Positions 8,536 to 17,665 of a stretch of 64,000 bases of DNA are shown here, in pieces. The stretch's first letter is position 1, and every line of letters starts with the position of its first letter. The stretch comes from Bernardetia sp. (GTDB taxonomy: Bacteria > Bacteroidota > Bacteroidia > Cytophagales > Bernardetiaceae): NCBI GenBank assembly GCA_020630575.1, contig JAHDBD010000010.1, positions 62,001-126,000 of the forward strand. Direction: 5' to 3'. The notes below the pieces were generated by a model. The model was not told the origin of the DNA, did no database searches, and was given only the letters and a program-made list of their open reading frames with translations. A program made the translations under genes and the position numbers.

Positions 8536-8859
8536 TTAGTTTGCCTTCAAAGTAGTATCATTATCTAATAATTTCTCATTATCAGCATCAGCTACTTGTA
8601 CAGCAATATCAAATTTTTCTTGAAATAGCTTTTCAAATTCTGAAATACTCATTTCTGATGGCATTTCAAATTCACCTAAACCAGCAAGTGATTCACGCTC
8701 ATCAGCTACTTCTCCCAAACGAGCTTTATCATCTGCAAAGCGTGCGCCACGCCCTGCATTATTGCCTTTATAGACACGTAATGAATAGCCAAAAGTTTCT
8801 TTGAACTTGTCTTTAAGTGTGTTTACAGTCATACGACCATCTACTTTAAATGTTCCCAT
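8536..8859 (-). CDS. Small conserved protein with two internal repeats
   Basis: A 107-residue soluble acidic protein. Two halves resemble each other: MTVNTLKDKFKETFGYSLRV (residues 10-29) and MSISEFEKLFQEKFDIAVQV lower down, each followed by a Lys/Asp-rich segment with an 'ADD' or 'LLDND' turn. Each unit reads as a helix followed by a strand, so a tandem duplication of one alpha-beta unit is likely. I do not recognise a function; similar small proteins occur in Bacteroidota as conserved hypotheticals. Its stop codon lies directly next to the terminal repeat of element A, which may also serve as its terminator. Confidence 0.65.
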   Translation of the reverse strand: MGTFKVDGRMTVNTLKDKFKETFGYSLRVYKGNNAGRGARFADDKARLGEVADERESLAGLGEFEMPSEMSISEFEKLFQEKFDIAVQVADADNEKLLDNDTTLKAN

Positions 8860-8958
8860 AAATTTCTAATTTTTGAGTGTTAGAATTGTAAATTGAGTGA
8901 TAATTAAGCATTAATTAAATTTTATTGAATAAAATTAATGAACTTCAATTTACTAAAA

Positions 8959-10218
8959 TTATTCTACTTGCAAAACCAAGCCTTTCAAATATTCCCCTTC
9001 TGGATGATAAATATTTATTGGATGATCTAAAGGTTGTGTCAGTTGATGAACAATTCTTACCTTTCTTCCTGCTTCGGCTGCTGCTGTAAAAACTACTTTT
9101 CTAAATAAATCTTTGCTTACACTTCCCGAACACGAAAAAGTAAATACCAAACCACCACGCTTAACTTTCTTAAAACCTAATTCATTCAAATTAATATAAC
9201 CTCGTGTAGCCTTTGGAAGCGAACGTTTGTTTTTAGCAAAAGCTGGTGGATCAAGGATAATAATATCAAATTGTTCCTCTTCATTACTTGCATCTAATCC
9301 TTTCAAATACTCAAAACAATCTTGTGCAATGGCTTCATGATTTTTATTAGCTCGCATCAAACTATTAAAATTAAGGGCAACATTTTGGTTAGCTTCTTGA
9401 GTTGCTTCTTTCGAAATATCTACTGAAACTACTTTTTTTGCACCTCCATCAATTGCATAAACACTAAAACCACCTGTATAGCCAAAACAGTTCAAGACAG
9501 ATTTATTTTTTGAATATTGTTTTACAAGCTCTCTATTTTCTCGCTGATCTATAAAAAAGCCCGTTTTTTGTCCATCTACTACATCAACTTTGAATTTCAG
9601 ATTATTTTCCAAAATTTGAATTGGAATTACTGGAATATCACTTTCTGTTTGTCTTTCTTCTAGCTGCCAACCTTGTTGTATTTCATTTTTTTCATCACCA
9701 AATCCCTCTATATTGCGTGTGCTTTCTTTGATATGAAGATAAATATGTTCAATTCCAATAGCACGAATTCCACTAAAAATATATTCTGCAATGCGCTGAG
9801 TTCCTTTTATTAAAAGTTGAACCGAAGCTATATTATCATAAATATCTACAATTACGCCTGAAAAAAAATCTCCTTCTGCGTGTAAAAGTCGGTAAGCATT
9901 TGTACTAGAATTTATCAAATATTTTTCACGTAAATTATACGCATTTCTTATTTTTTGATGAAAATAGGCTTCGTCTGCTACAAATTCTACTTCTTTGTCG
10001 TGAAAACGAGTAAACTCAAAAATACGACACGTAATTTGACTATTTGTATCAAAAAAACCGTATCCTAAAATACGACCACTTGCATCTTGAACAGCTATGA
10101 TTTCGCCATTTTGAGCTTTTGGCATCTTCTGAACTGCTCCTGAAAATATCCAAGGATGCTGATTTAAGATTGATTTTTCTCTATTTTTTTTGAGTAAAAG
10201 AATTGGGTAAGATGTCAT
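8959..10218 (-). CDS. rlmI: Class I SAM-dependent 23S rRNA methyltransferase, RlmI-like
   Basis: A 419-residue protein with an N-terminal PUA-like RNA-binding domain (KKNREKSILNQHPWIFSGAV start) and a C-terminal Rossmann methyltransferase. It shows the SAM loop CFGYTGGFSVYA, the DPPAFAKNK catalytic loop and FTFSCSGSVS near the end. This domain order and these motifs are those of RlmI/RlmK-L-family m5C methyltransferases, which in E. coli modify C1962 of 23S rRNA. The protein is slightly longer than E. coli RlmI. Assignment to the family is firm; the exact nucleotide is inferred. Confidence 0.88.
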   Translation of the reverse strand: MTSYPILLLKKNREKSILNQHPWIFSGAVQKMPKAQNGEIIAVQDASGRILGYGFFDTNSQITCRIFEFTRFHDKEVEFVADEAYFHQKIRNAYNLREKYLINSSTNAYRLLHAEGDFFSGVIVDIYDNIASVQLLIKGTQRIAEYIFSGIRAIGIEHIYLHIKESTRNIEGFGDEKNEIQQGWQLEERQTESDIPVIPIQILENNLKFKVDVVDGQKTGFFIDQRENRELVKQYSKNKSVLNCFGYTGGFSVYAIDGGAKKVVSVDISKEATQEANQNVALNFNSLMRANKNHEAIAQDCFEYLKGLDASNEEEQFDIIILDPPAFAKNKRSLPKATRGYINLNELGFKKVKRGGLVFTFSCSGSVSKDLFRKVVFTAAAEAGRKVRIVHQLTQPLDHPINIYHPEGEYLKGLVLQVE

Positions 10219-10729
10219 TGATTGATTTGATACAGTTTTAGTTTTGATATTTAAGAAGTAAAGATACTATTATTTTTGGTGAAATATTTTGAAGCTAAAA
10301 AAAAGGATTAAGACTTTATATGTTTTTGTATAATATTTAATAACTTGTAAAGGATACTTTGATAATTCCATCTTTCTATTTTTTTTAATTTTCATACTAA
10401 AAATAATGTCTTTACAAATCTATACATATAAATTGAAAAACGATAGAATTATTCACTTTGAATTACAGATAAATTTTTAAAAACAAGAAATATTATGGAG
10501 GGAAGAGAAAGGAAAAGTAAAAAAACAGACTAAAAAATTCTTAAAAAATTATGCACGCATAACAAATTTTACTTATCTTTGTTTGTAAGCTCATACTTCA
10601 AATTTACCAAATAAAAAACTGGATAAAAAAGAAAAAGGGTATTTTTGAATAAAAAAAAGCAAAAAAAACAAGACATTTTTAATGCAAAAGATAATTTACA
10701 CAATATCAGCTAAAACAATTCTATAAAAA
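10219..10729. other. 511-bp intergenic region between divergent genes
   Basis: AT-rich spacer between rlmI (minus) and the MarR gene (plus). The only element I can point to is TATCTTTG at 10574-10581, a match to the Bacteroidota -7 consensus, which would give the MarR gene a leader of about 145 bases. Only very short ORFs are present (for example 12 codons from 10495), and none is convincing. No strong hairpin is seen. Confidence 0.45.
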
Positions 10730-11323
10730 ATGAGTAGCAGCAAAACCAAGATAATGACAAATGGTAGCAAAACAAATTCTGATAAAAAATCTGATTCTTT
10801 TTCAGATAATTCTTTAATAGATAGAAAAAAAAGACGTTCTGTCGATTTTGCCATCAAAGCATCTTGGTTATCGATTGCCAAAATGTACAATATGATAGGT
10901 GGCGAACACGGAATTACACACTCAACAGGATTTGTTTTATTAAATATAGACCAAGAAAATGGCTCTCCTGCTACCAAAATAGCTCCCCTTATGGGAATGG
11001 AAGCACGTTCTCTGACACGCATACTCAAATCGATGGAAGAAGAAGGTCTAATTGTTCGTCAAAGTGATAGCGAAGACCGTAGAAAAGTAATGATTTGTCT
11101 GACCAATGAAGGAAAACTAAGAAGAGAAGCTGCTAGACAATCTGTAAAAACATTTAATCAACAGATTTTTGATAAAATTTCTCCAGAAAAAATGGAAAAC
11201 TTTTTTGAAGTAATCGAACATATCAACCGAACTGCTGAAAGAAATCTTTCTCAAAAAAATGATTTTATACAAGATGTTCGTACAAAGGTAGAAGATGCTC
11301 AAAAAAATAATTTTCAGAAATAG
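10730..11323 (+). CDS. MarR family transcriptional regulator
   Basis: A 197-residue winged-helix regulator. After a polar, Ser/Lys-rich N-terminal extension of about 35 residues comes the MarR fold: dimerisation helices, recognition helix (MEARSLTRILKSMEEEGLIV, 90-109) and the wing with the hallmark D-R-R (116-118) followed by LTNEGK. Family members usually repress divergent or adjacent genes in response to small phenolic or lipid ligands. Here the divergent gene is an rRNA methyltransferase and the downstream one an M42 peptidase, so the regulon is unclear. A strong terminator follows directly. Confidence 0.9.
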   Translation: MSSSKTKIMTNGSKTNSDKKSDSFSDNSLIDRKKRRSVDFAIKASWLSIAKMYNMIGGEHGITHSTGFVLLNIDQENGSPATKIAPLMGMEARSLTRILKSMEEEGLIVRQSDSEDRRKVMICLTNEGKLRREAARQSVKTFNQQIFDKISPEKMENFFEVIEHINRTAERNLSQKNDFIQDVRTKVEDAQKNNFQK

Positions 11324-11364
11324 AGTTTTGTCTCCTTAAATTATTAGCTTTTTCAAAATTTAGA

Positions 11365-11403
11365 AAACCTCTCTTTTTTACGCAAAAAAGAGAGGTTTTT
11401 TGC
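11365..11403 (+). terminator. Strong Rho-independent terminator
   Basis: AAAACCTCTCTTTTTT pairs with AAAAAAGAGAGGTTTT around ACGC and ends in T's, 42 bp after the MarR stop. Confidence 0.88.
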
Positions 11404-11467
11404 CATTATATTTTTCTATTTTGACTAAAACTTTCTAACAAACGGTTAATTTTAAATCCTATTATTT

Positions 11468-11475
11468 TAACTTTG
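11468..11475 (+). promoter_or_regulatory. Candidate -7 element (TAACTTTG)
   Basis: Matches TAnnTTTG 48 bp before the M42 peptidase ATG. The -33 element is not obvious. Confidence 0.4.
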
Positions 11476-11522
11476 AGGTAAATTAATTTTTACTAAAACC
11501 AACTACTAAATTAACAAGTCAC

Positions 11523-12587
11523 ATGAATATTGAAAAAATAGATATTGAATTATTATCTCGTCTTACAAGTGTAGCTGGCGCACCTGGTTATGAAGACCGA
11601 ATTCGTGAACAAATTCAGAAAGAAATAAAAGACTATGTCGACGAAATGAGTGTCGATAATTTGGGTAACCTTATTGCTCTAAAAAAAGGAACACATTCAG
11701 ATTCTTCTGAAAATAAAAAAGTAATGGTGGATGCCCACATGGACGAAATTGCTTTTATGGTTACTCATATTGATAATGAAGGCTTTGTTCGCTTCCATCC
11801 ACTAGGAGGTTTTGACCCTAAAACTCTGACAGCTCAACGTGTTATTATTCATGGAAAAAAAGATATGTTAGGCATTTTGGGAACAAAAGCAATTCACATG
11901 ATGACGGCTGAAGAGAGAAAAAAATCAGCTGAACTAGATGATTATTTTGTTGATTTGGGTTTACCTAAAGAAGAAGTAGAAAAATTTGTTTCTATTGGAG
12001 ATACTATCACTAGAGAAAGAGATTTAGTAGAAATTGGAAATACAATATCGACTAAATCATTAGACAACAGAATTGCAGTTTATATTTTGGTAGAGACATT
12101 GAAAAATTTAGAGGCAACTCCGTATGATGTCTATGCTGTTTTTTCTGTGCAAGAAGAAGTCGGTTTGCGTGGAGCTTTAGTAGCAACTCGTAATATTGAT
12201 CCAGATTTTGCCATTTGTTTGGATACAACAGTAACGAATGATATGCCAAGTGTTTCTCCACAAAAACGAGTAACTGAACTTGGAAAAGGTACAGGAATTA
12301 AAATCATTGATTCTCAAACAATTTGCGACCCTAGAATGGTAGATTTCTTGAAAGCAACTGCTGACAGAGAAAGTTTGAAATGGCAAGCTGAAGTTTTGCC
12401 TGCTGGTGGAACTAACACAGCTTCTCTGCAACGTGGAGGAAGTGGTTCTATTGCTGGAGCAATTTCAATTCCTACTCGTTATCTGCATCAAGTAACTGAA
12501 ATGGTTCATAAAGATGATGTTTTAGCAAGTACAAGACTGCTTATGGCTGCTTTAGAAACTATGGATAAATATAACTGGGACAGATAA
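11523..12587 (+). CDS. M42 family metallopeptidase (glutamyl/deblocking aminopeptidase)
   Basis: A 354-residue cytoplasmic peptidase of the M42 family (FrvX/PepA-like), which forms large tetrahedral complexes that trim peptides. All expected metal and catalytic residues can be placed: His72 in VDAHMDE, the bridging Asp181 in LDNR, the general base and ligand pair Glu211-Glu212 in VQEEVG, Asp234 in CLDTT, and His322 in TRYLHQ. Length is typical. Specificity within the family (glutamyl, Leu, deblocking) or the cellulase label of older annotations cannot be resolved from sequence. It ends at a shared bidirectional terminator. Confidence 0.9.
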   Translation: MNIEKIDIELLSRLTSVAGAPGYEDRIREQIQKEIKDYVDEMSVDNLGNLIALKKGTHSDSSENKKVMVDAHMDEIAFMVTHIDNEGFVRFHPLGGFDPKTLTAQRVIIHGKKDMLGILGTKAIHMMTAEERKKSAELDDYFVDLGLPKEEVEKFVSIGDTITRERDLVEIGNTISTKSLDNRIAVYILVETLKNLEATPYDVYAVFSVQEEVGLRGALVATRNIDPDFAICLDTTVTNDMPSVSPQKRVTELGKGTGIKIIDSQTICDPRMVDFLKATADRESLKWQAEVLPAGGTNTASLQRGGSGSIAGAISIPTRYLHQVTEMVHKDDVLASTRLLMAALETMDKYNWDR

Positions 12588-12650
12588 AATTAGAAGTTAG
12601 ATTTTAGAAGTCAGAAGTAAATACAAAATTCCGATTTCTTTCTAAATCAC

Positions 12651-12694
12651 AAAAAAAGTCCTCCAAACTAAAAATAGTTTGGAGGACTTTTTTA
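12651..12694. terminator. Bidirectional terminator
   Basis: AGTCCTCCAAACTA (12657-12670) and its perfect complement (12675-12688) enclose AAAA, with an A-run before and a T-run after. It serves both convergent genes (M42 peptidase and tig). Confidence 0.92.
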
Positions 12695-12743
12695 TTTAAT
12701 CACAATTTTGTCATTGCCCCTGTACTCAGGAGAGATAAAAATA

Positions 12744-14168
12744 TTAAAGTGATTCAGCAATTTTAGCAAATTCTTCTTCAGTTACTACTTTGTCTTTCAG
12801 AGAAACTGATTCACGAATAGCTTGCATAGAACGATTACGCATAGCTTGAGTAGCAATTTGTTGATAATGTTTACCATCATCAGCTTTTAAGAAACTCTCA
12901 GCCATGTTATCCATTTGAGCTTCTGGAAGTTGCATTCCACCACCCATACGCATCATCATGTTCTGAACTTCTTTGCGAGCCTCAGCCATAATATCTTCTC
13001 TAGTAATCTCTACTTCTTTTTCTTTCAAAATGCGATTCTGAATAAGCGACCATTTCATCTCTTTGATGAACTCTGGATATTCTTCTTCAATTTGTTCTTT
13101 ACTGAATTTGCCTTCATTAGCAAAAGCCAACCAACGCTTCAAAAACTCATCAGGAAGATCTATTTTAGTATTTTCAATCAAATCTCTACGAATATAAATA
13201 TCTGTAAGAGCTTCACCTTCTTTAGCATAATCTTCTTTCAGACGAGTCATGATTTCATTACGAAATTCTTCTTCATTCATTACTTCAGGTTCGTTTTGCT
13301 CTTCTGATTCTTGTTGAGCTTCTTCTCCTTCTGTTACTAATTTTGGTTCTACTGGTTTATAAGCACCTACTTTTTTGAAAAACTCTTCATCCATTACAGC
13401 AGGAATACGACGGGTAATACTTTCCACTACCATTGTAAATTCTCCTGAAAGTTTGGCTGCATCTTCTTTTTCTAATCCTAATGCAAAGCCTCTTTCTCTT
13501 TCATTTGGAAGTGCTTCTTCCATAACAAAAGTAAATGTATCACCACCTTTTACACCAATAAATTTATCTACTTGAGATTCAGCTAATTTATTTGTTGGTA
13601 TAAGTGTTTCTACTGAGAAAGATTTTGTTTCATTTCCTTCTTCATCTTTACTCATTTGAAAAATTTCTCCGTATACAAAATCATCTTTATCAGATTCTTC
13701 TGGATTTTCTACTGTTCCAAAACGAGTACGAAGATTGTCAATATATGTATCTACTTCTTTTGTAGTAATATCAATTTTATAATTATCAGCTACCACTTTT
13801 TCAGAAATATCATAATCAAAATCAGGAACTAAACCAATTTCGTAAGAAAACTCAAAATCTTTTGATTTTGCAAAATCTACATCTTCTGCTTGTGGAATTG
13901 GTGCGCCCAATAAATCTAATTTTTCTGCTTGAATATAATCACTTACTCCTTTAGTTACTACATCATTCACTTCGTCCATTCTTACTTCTTTTCCTATCAT
14001 CTTTTTCACTAAACTCATAGGAGCTTTTCCTGGGCGAAAACCTTTAATAGAAGCTTGTTTACGATAATCTTCTAATTTTTTATCAAATTTAGCCTTGTAA
14101 TCTTCTTCTTTTACCGAAACATGAATAAAAGCATTTGTTTCGTTCTTTTTTTCTAACTTAATTTCCAC
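12744..14168 (-). CDS. tig: Trigger factor
   Basis: A 474-residue ribosome-associated chaperone. The N-terminal ribosome-binding domain carries a close match to the family signature (KGFRPGKAPMSLVKK, about residues 40-54, where E. coli has GFRxGKVP). A PPIase-like middle follows (DFVYGEIFQMSKDEEG...FIGVKGGDTFTFVM), then the long helical C-terminal chaperone domain. The PPIase segment is divergent and an acidic insert (EGEEAQQESEEQNEPEVMNE) interrupts the C-terminal part, as often seen in Bacteroidota, so prolyl isomerase activity may be lost. It is not followed by clpP/clpX here, unlike in many Proteobacteria. Confidence 0.93.
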   Translation of the reverse strand: MEIKLEKKNETNAFIHVSVKEEDYKAKFDKKLEDYRKQASIKGFRPGKAPMSLVKKMIGKEVRMDEVNDVVTKGVSDYIQAEKLDLLGAPIPQAEDVDFAKSKDFEFSYEIGLVPDFDYDISEKVVADNYKIDITTKEVDTYIDNLRTRFGTVENPEESDKDDFVYGEIFQMSKDEEGNETKSFSVETLIPTNKLAESQVDKFIGVKGGDTFTFVMEEALPNERERGFALGLEKEDAAKLSGEFTMVVESITRRIPAVMDEEFFKKVGAYKPVEPKLVTEGEEAQQESEEQNEPEVMNEEEFRNEIMTRLKEDYAKEGEALTDIYIRRDLIENTKIDLPDEFLKRWLAFANEGKFSKEQIEEEYPEFIKEMKWSLIQNRILKEKEVEITREDIMAEARKEVQNMMMRMGGGMQLPEAQMDNMAESFLKADDGKHYQQIATQAMRNRSMQAIRESVSLKDKVVTEEEFAKIAESL

Positions 14169-14413
14169 GATAGTCTATAAATTTGGGAATTACTGTTTTG
14201 ATGAAAACATATAATTCTGCGTGATGAAATGAATTATTTTGTAAGTCTATTTGAAATCTAACAAACTTTTTAGTAAAAGTTTTTATAAACAAAAATTTCT
14301 CTTATTTAGGCAATCAAACTAGATGCAGTTTAAAAGAAATAAGAGAAATTTTGCTTTTATTAAACCCAGTTTTTTTATATTTTTTGTATTGCTACAATAG
14401 TATAAAAAAGTAG

Positions 14414-14495
14414 TGCGGATGGAGGGACTCGAACCCACACACCTTACGGCGCTAGATCCTAAGTCTAGTGCGTCTACCAATTTCGCCACATCCGC
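14414..14495 (-). tRNA. tRNA-Leu (anticodon UAG)
   Basis: The complement folds as a class II tRNA: acceptor GCGGATG pairs with CATCCGC-type 3' end, the D-arm contains AAATTGGTAGACGC, the anticodon loop is CTTAGGA with anticodon TAG, there is a short variable arm (CGCCGTAAGGTG), and the T-arm has GGTTCGAGTCC. The anticodon reads CUA leucine codons. The 3' CCA is not encoded (the next bases are CTA) and must be added post-transcriptionally. Confidence 0.97.
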
Positions 14496-14508
14496 TTGAA
14501 TCGTGATA

Positions 14509-14540
14509 CAAAAGTACTACAGGAAATTGATATATGCAAA
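14509..14540 (-). promoter_or_regulatory. Promoter of tRNA-Leu
   Basis: On the minus strand TTTG (14540-14537), a 20-bp spacer and TACTTTTG (14516-14509) match the Bacteroidota -33/-7 consensus, with the -7 element ending 14 bp before the tRNA 5' end. Confidence 0.8.
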
Positions 14541-14711
14541 CTATTCCCTACTTATTTTACTAACTTTTCTAACTTTTTTTTGAGTTAATTTATTAACTAT
14601 TGATTATCAATATCTTATGAGACAAAATTAAAAAAAATAAATTTGACTTTTTTTTAAAATATTTATTCTAGTTATGCTTTCAAGCTCTAAAATATGAATT
14701 TTAGCTCTTCC

Positions 14712-15605
14712 TTAATGAGGAACATTTACATTATTCTCTTCTTTTTGCTCTTCATTTCCTTGCCTAGCTTTTCCAAAACGATAAACCAAACCTACATGAT
14801 GTGAGTAACCAACTTGAGGAAGGGTTGTAAAAGCATAATCTACTCCAAAACTTCCTTTATAATACCCTACTCCAAAATGCGCTAAAAACTCGGCTGTTGT
14901 GATTCCTGTTCTGATAAAAATTTCATTTTCATTAAAATTAACTACTTGATATTCTAAACCTGCTTTAAATGAAGCTGGATATTCTGTATCTTTTTCAGTT
15001 TCAAAATTTACAGTTACACGCTGGACAGGTTTATAAGAAATTCCAATTCGCATAATAGTGGGGATTCGTTCGTCTTCAAAATCAGAAATTTTTGCTTGAT
15101 TAATATTAAAAATGTGCATTCCTAAAGTAAGCGTTTCAGAAAGCTGTGCCACTCCTCCCATTTCTAAAGCAAAGTTTCGACGAGTTCCGTATCCTTGAAT
15201 AGACGTTTGTAAGTAATTGGCTTGAATTCCGATGCTCATATTGCTGATTTTGTGAGAGTAACCAACTGCCAAACGGTGTTCGTTGTACAAATCATCTCCA
15301 AAACGAGTAACTCCAATTCCCATTTTGCCATCAAAAAAAGCATCAAAAGTAGCTCCTGCCTGCAAAGTATTGAGTCCAGAAAGTGTAAAACGATTGGAAT
15401 AACCTAAAAATGCCTCTGTTCCTTTTACATTTGAAAGTGCAGCTACATTATTAAACACTGCCCAAGAATCTGCAACAGTTAGGGAAGTTCTGCCCATTCC
15501 ATAGGTTCTTGCACCTGATTCTATTTGTCCGAATTGAGCAAAACAAGTATTTTGAAAAAATAGTAAACTAAAAAATATAAATAAGGAGAAGTAGATTTTT
15601 TTCAT
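14712..15605 (-). CDS. PorV/PorQ-like outer-membrane beta-barrel protein
   Basis: A 297-residue exported protein: signal peptide 1-23 ending CFAQ, then the opening GARTYGMGRTSLTVADSWAV with 'NNVAALS', which is the hallmark of the PorV/PorQ/UPF0164 barrels. Alternating strands continue to a final aromatic strand (VGYSHHVGLVYRFGK) followed by a polar tail. PorV works with the type IX secretion system in Bacteroidota, and PorQ is needed for it; which this is, or whether it is a diverged relative, cannot be decided. No other T9SS gene is in the window. Expected in the outer membrane. Confidence 0.72.
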   Translation of the reverse strand: MKKIYFSLFIFFSLLFFQNTCFAQFGQIESGARTYGMGRTSLTVADSWAVFNNVAALSNVKGTEAFLGYSNRFTLSGLNTLQAGATFDAFFDGKMGIGVTRFGDDLYNEHRLAVGYSHKISNMSIGIQANYLQTSIQGYGTRRNFALEMGGVAQLSETLTLGMHIFNINQAKISDFEDERIPTIMRIGISYKPVQRVTVNFETEKDTEYPASFKAGLEYQVVNFNENEIFIRTGITTAEFLAHFGVGYYKGSFGVDYAFTTLPQVGYSHHVGLVYRFGKARQGNEEQKEENNVNVPH

Positions 15606-15713
15606 TTGTAAATAGAGTTTGAAATTCTTTTATAAAACCTGTTTGTCAGAATCAACCCTAAAATACGAATTTGAATTTAGAAATAAAGTTTTCGTTAGAA
15701 TAATTTTAAAAAC

Positions 15714-16325
15714 CTACCTCACATCAAACACACTACAAAAACTTTTAAATATGGGAAACTTAGTCAGTTCTAATTTTTCGCCTATTTCCAATAATTTTTT
15801 ATATTCAATTTGAGAAAGTAAAGGCGTTGTAGTAATTTTTTCTTCTTCCAAAAAAAGCAAAACTAAAAATTTGACCAACACATAAGGTGCATTCAAAGCA
15901 TCATTTTTCCAATTCTGACTTACTGATTTTTCTTCATGTAAATGTAGCCAAAGAAGTTCATTTTTTCTAAGAGAAGAATACATAGCTGTTTTGATAGCAT
16001 CATAAAAACCATCTTCCCATCTTGAAAAATCTTTTGTAAGTTGTTTTAAGGCTGCTAAAAGTGGGTCATTGGTACGAAAAGCATCTTCTTGCCGAGAAAG
16101 CATACGAGCTTTTTTAGTTAAACTTAATTCTTCAAAAAGACTAATACTTCCATTTGCAAGTGCAATTGCTATCGAAGGAGCGAGCAGAGTAAGCGCAAAA
16201 AAATCTTTTTCATCTAAAGGACGAATTTCTGTATATGCAGAGAAAAAATTACTCCGAAGAGAATCTAAAGGTTCTCTAACAGATGGATTTTGCAGTAAAA
16301 TGGAAAGTTCACTTTCGTTTAACAT
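15714..16325 (-). CDS. Unrecognised helical protein
   Basis: A 203-residue protein without signal peptide or membrane segments. It is predicted mostly helical from its leucine, lysine and glutamate spacing (for example DPLLAALKQLTKDFSRWEDGFYDAIKTAMYSSL). I recognise no motif or catalytic set. It stands between the MCE protein gene and the PorV-like gene on the same strand. Its ATG lies only 10 bp downstream (in its own direction) of a 35-bp palindromic element at 16335-16369, which would fold in the mRNA leader and might affect translation. Confidence 0.6.
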   Translation of the reverse strand: MLNESELSILLQNPSVREPLDSLRSNFFSAYTEIRPLDEKDFFALTLLAPSIAIALANGSISLFEELSLTKKARMLSRQEDAFRTNDPLLAALKQLTKDFSRWEDGFYDAIKTAMYSSLRKNELLWLHLHEEKSVSQNWKNDALNAPYVLVKFLVLLFLEEEKITTTPLLSQIEYKKLLEIGEKLELTKFPIFKSFCSVFDVR

Positions 16326-16334
16326 TGTTGGTGA

Positions 16335-16369
16335 GTTGTTGGTGTCGCTGTCGCTAAAACACCAACAAC
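16335..16369. repeat. Palindromic element, GTTGTTGGTG family
   Basis: Perfect 10-bp arms GTTGTTGGTG (16335-16344) and CACCAACAAC (16360-16369) enclose a 15-nt loop containing TCGCTGTCGCTAAAA. The same arms and the loop words TTTTAGCG and AGCGA recur at 23139-23172. Confidence 0.78.
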
Positions 16370-16435
16370 GGCAAAGTTGGAAATTTTATTTTTTAATAAA
16401 ATGATAATTCAACTAATAATTTATCATTCAAAGAC

Positions 16436-17398
16436 TTATTTACCTTCTTTGTCTTCATCTTTTTTATCATTTTTCTTTTCTTTTCTTCCAAAGACAGACA
16501 AATGAACATATCGTTGTGGGTGTTCTCTCAAATCAATGAGTAATCTATCCAAATCTGAAACAGTATAATTGAGCTGTTGATAAAGCGAATCGCTATGAAT
16601 AAGTTTTCCTAAAGAACCATCAGCATTATTTATCGCTTGTGTTGTTTTATTCAATTCTGCTAGAAGTTCATTGCTTTTCTTGCTAATTTCACCAATCTCT
16701 AGTTCATTAAGAGATTCTGCAAATGTATTTAGTTTCGCAATAATTGGTTTGAATTGCGCTTCTGTATCTTTCAATGAAGAAGTAAGAGCTGCTAAATTAG
16801 ATGTAATATTTTTGAGTTGTTGACGATTATCTGCCAAAATACCATTAATACTAGCTGTAGTCATTTTTGTATTATCTAATATTTCTGCAACACTTCCACT
16901 CATAGCTTCATACTTTACAAGCATATTTTTTAAAACTAGAGCTGTTGAGTCTATATTTTGAGCCAAAGGACCTGCTTTTTCTGCTACCATAGCTGCCAAA
17001 CCCAATTCTACATCACTTTGTAGTGTATCTCCAGACTCTAAAACTTTTCCTTTTCCTAAAACTAGGTTAATTTGCTTTCCACCCAAAAGACCTCCATCAG
17101 CAAGTGTAGGAATAGAACCCTCTGTAACTCCAATATCTTTTTTGATTTTTAGTGTAACCATCAATTTATTTCCTTGATTGGGAAGTAGTTCGATTCCATC
17201 AACACGTCCAACAGCATAGCCATTTACAATAATCTGATTAGAAATAGTCAGCCCATCAATATCATCATAAAAAGTATAGAAAGTATTATCGCTACTAAAA
17301 AAATCACGCCCTTTCAAAAAATTAAAACCTAAATACAACAATGCGCCAGCTACTACTACGAGCAAACCAACTTTAAATTCTTTGGATATATTTTTCAC
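16436..17398 (-). CDS. mlaD: MlaD/MCE family phospholipid-transport protein
   Basis: About 320 residues. An N-terminal membrane anchor (FKVGLLVVVAGALLYLGFNFLKG) is followed by one MCE domain (FYTFYDDIDGLTISNQIIVNGYAVGRVDGIELLP...GGLLGGKQINLVLG) and a long coiled-coil-like tail. This is the architecture of MlaD/Ttg2C, the substrate-binding part of an ABC system that moves phospholipids across the periplasm. The MlaE and MlaF genes are not next to it. I place the start at the GTG at 17398 (VKNISKEFKVGL); a TTG at 17425 would add nine hydrophobic residues before the anchor. Confidence 0.87.
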   Translation of the reverse strand: MKNISKEFKVGLLVVVAGALLYLGFNFLKGRDFFSSDNTFYTFYDDIDGLTISNQIIVNGYAVGRVDGIELLPNQGNKLMVTLKIKKDIGVTEGSIPTLADGGLLGGKQINLVLGKGKVLESGDTLQSDVELGLAAMVAEKAGPLAQNIDSTALVLKNMLVKYEAMSGSVAEILDNTKMTTASINGILADNRQQLKNITSNLAALTSSLKDTEAQFKPIIAKLNTFAESLNELEIGEISKKSNELLAELNKTTQAINNADGSLGKLIHSDSLYQQLNYTVSDLDRLLIDLREHPQRYVHLSVFGRKEKKNDKKDEDKEGK

Positions 17399-17607
17399 AA
17401 AAAAAAGTAAAAATTTTATGTACAATTAAAAAAATAGATTTTACAAACCTTTAAGCCTTGTTTTATCTTTCTACAAAACGCTTCTTTGTTAATTTTGTTT
17501 GATGTAGATTAAAACTAATGTTATTCTGAGTACAAATTTAGAAGTTAAATAACAGAATGAAAATTATTTAAGCAAATTTAGTTCATAATTTTCTTATCGC
17601 TTTTTTC

Positions 17608-17615
17608 TACCTTTG
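17608..17615 (+). promoter_or_regulatory. Candidate -7 element (TACCTTTG)
   Basis: Matches TAnnTTTG 50 bp before tsaB; no clear -33 element. Confidence 0.4.
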
Positions 17616-17665
17616 TTCTTTATAAATTCTTTTTTATTAAATTATCTATTTTTGATTTTGAATCT

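Noticed and set aside
10495..10533. 12-codon leader peptide before the MarR gene
   Set aside because: Too short, Lys/Arg-rich by chance in A-rich sequence, and upstream of the likely promoter at 10574.
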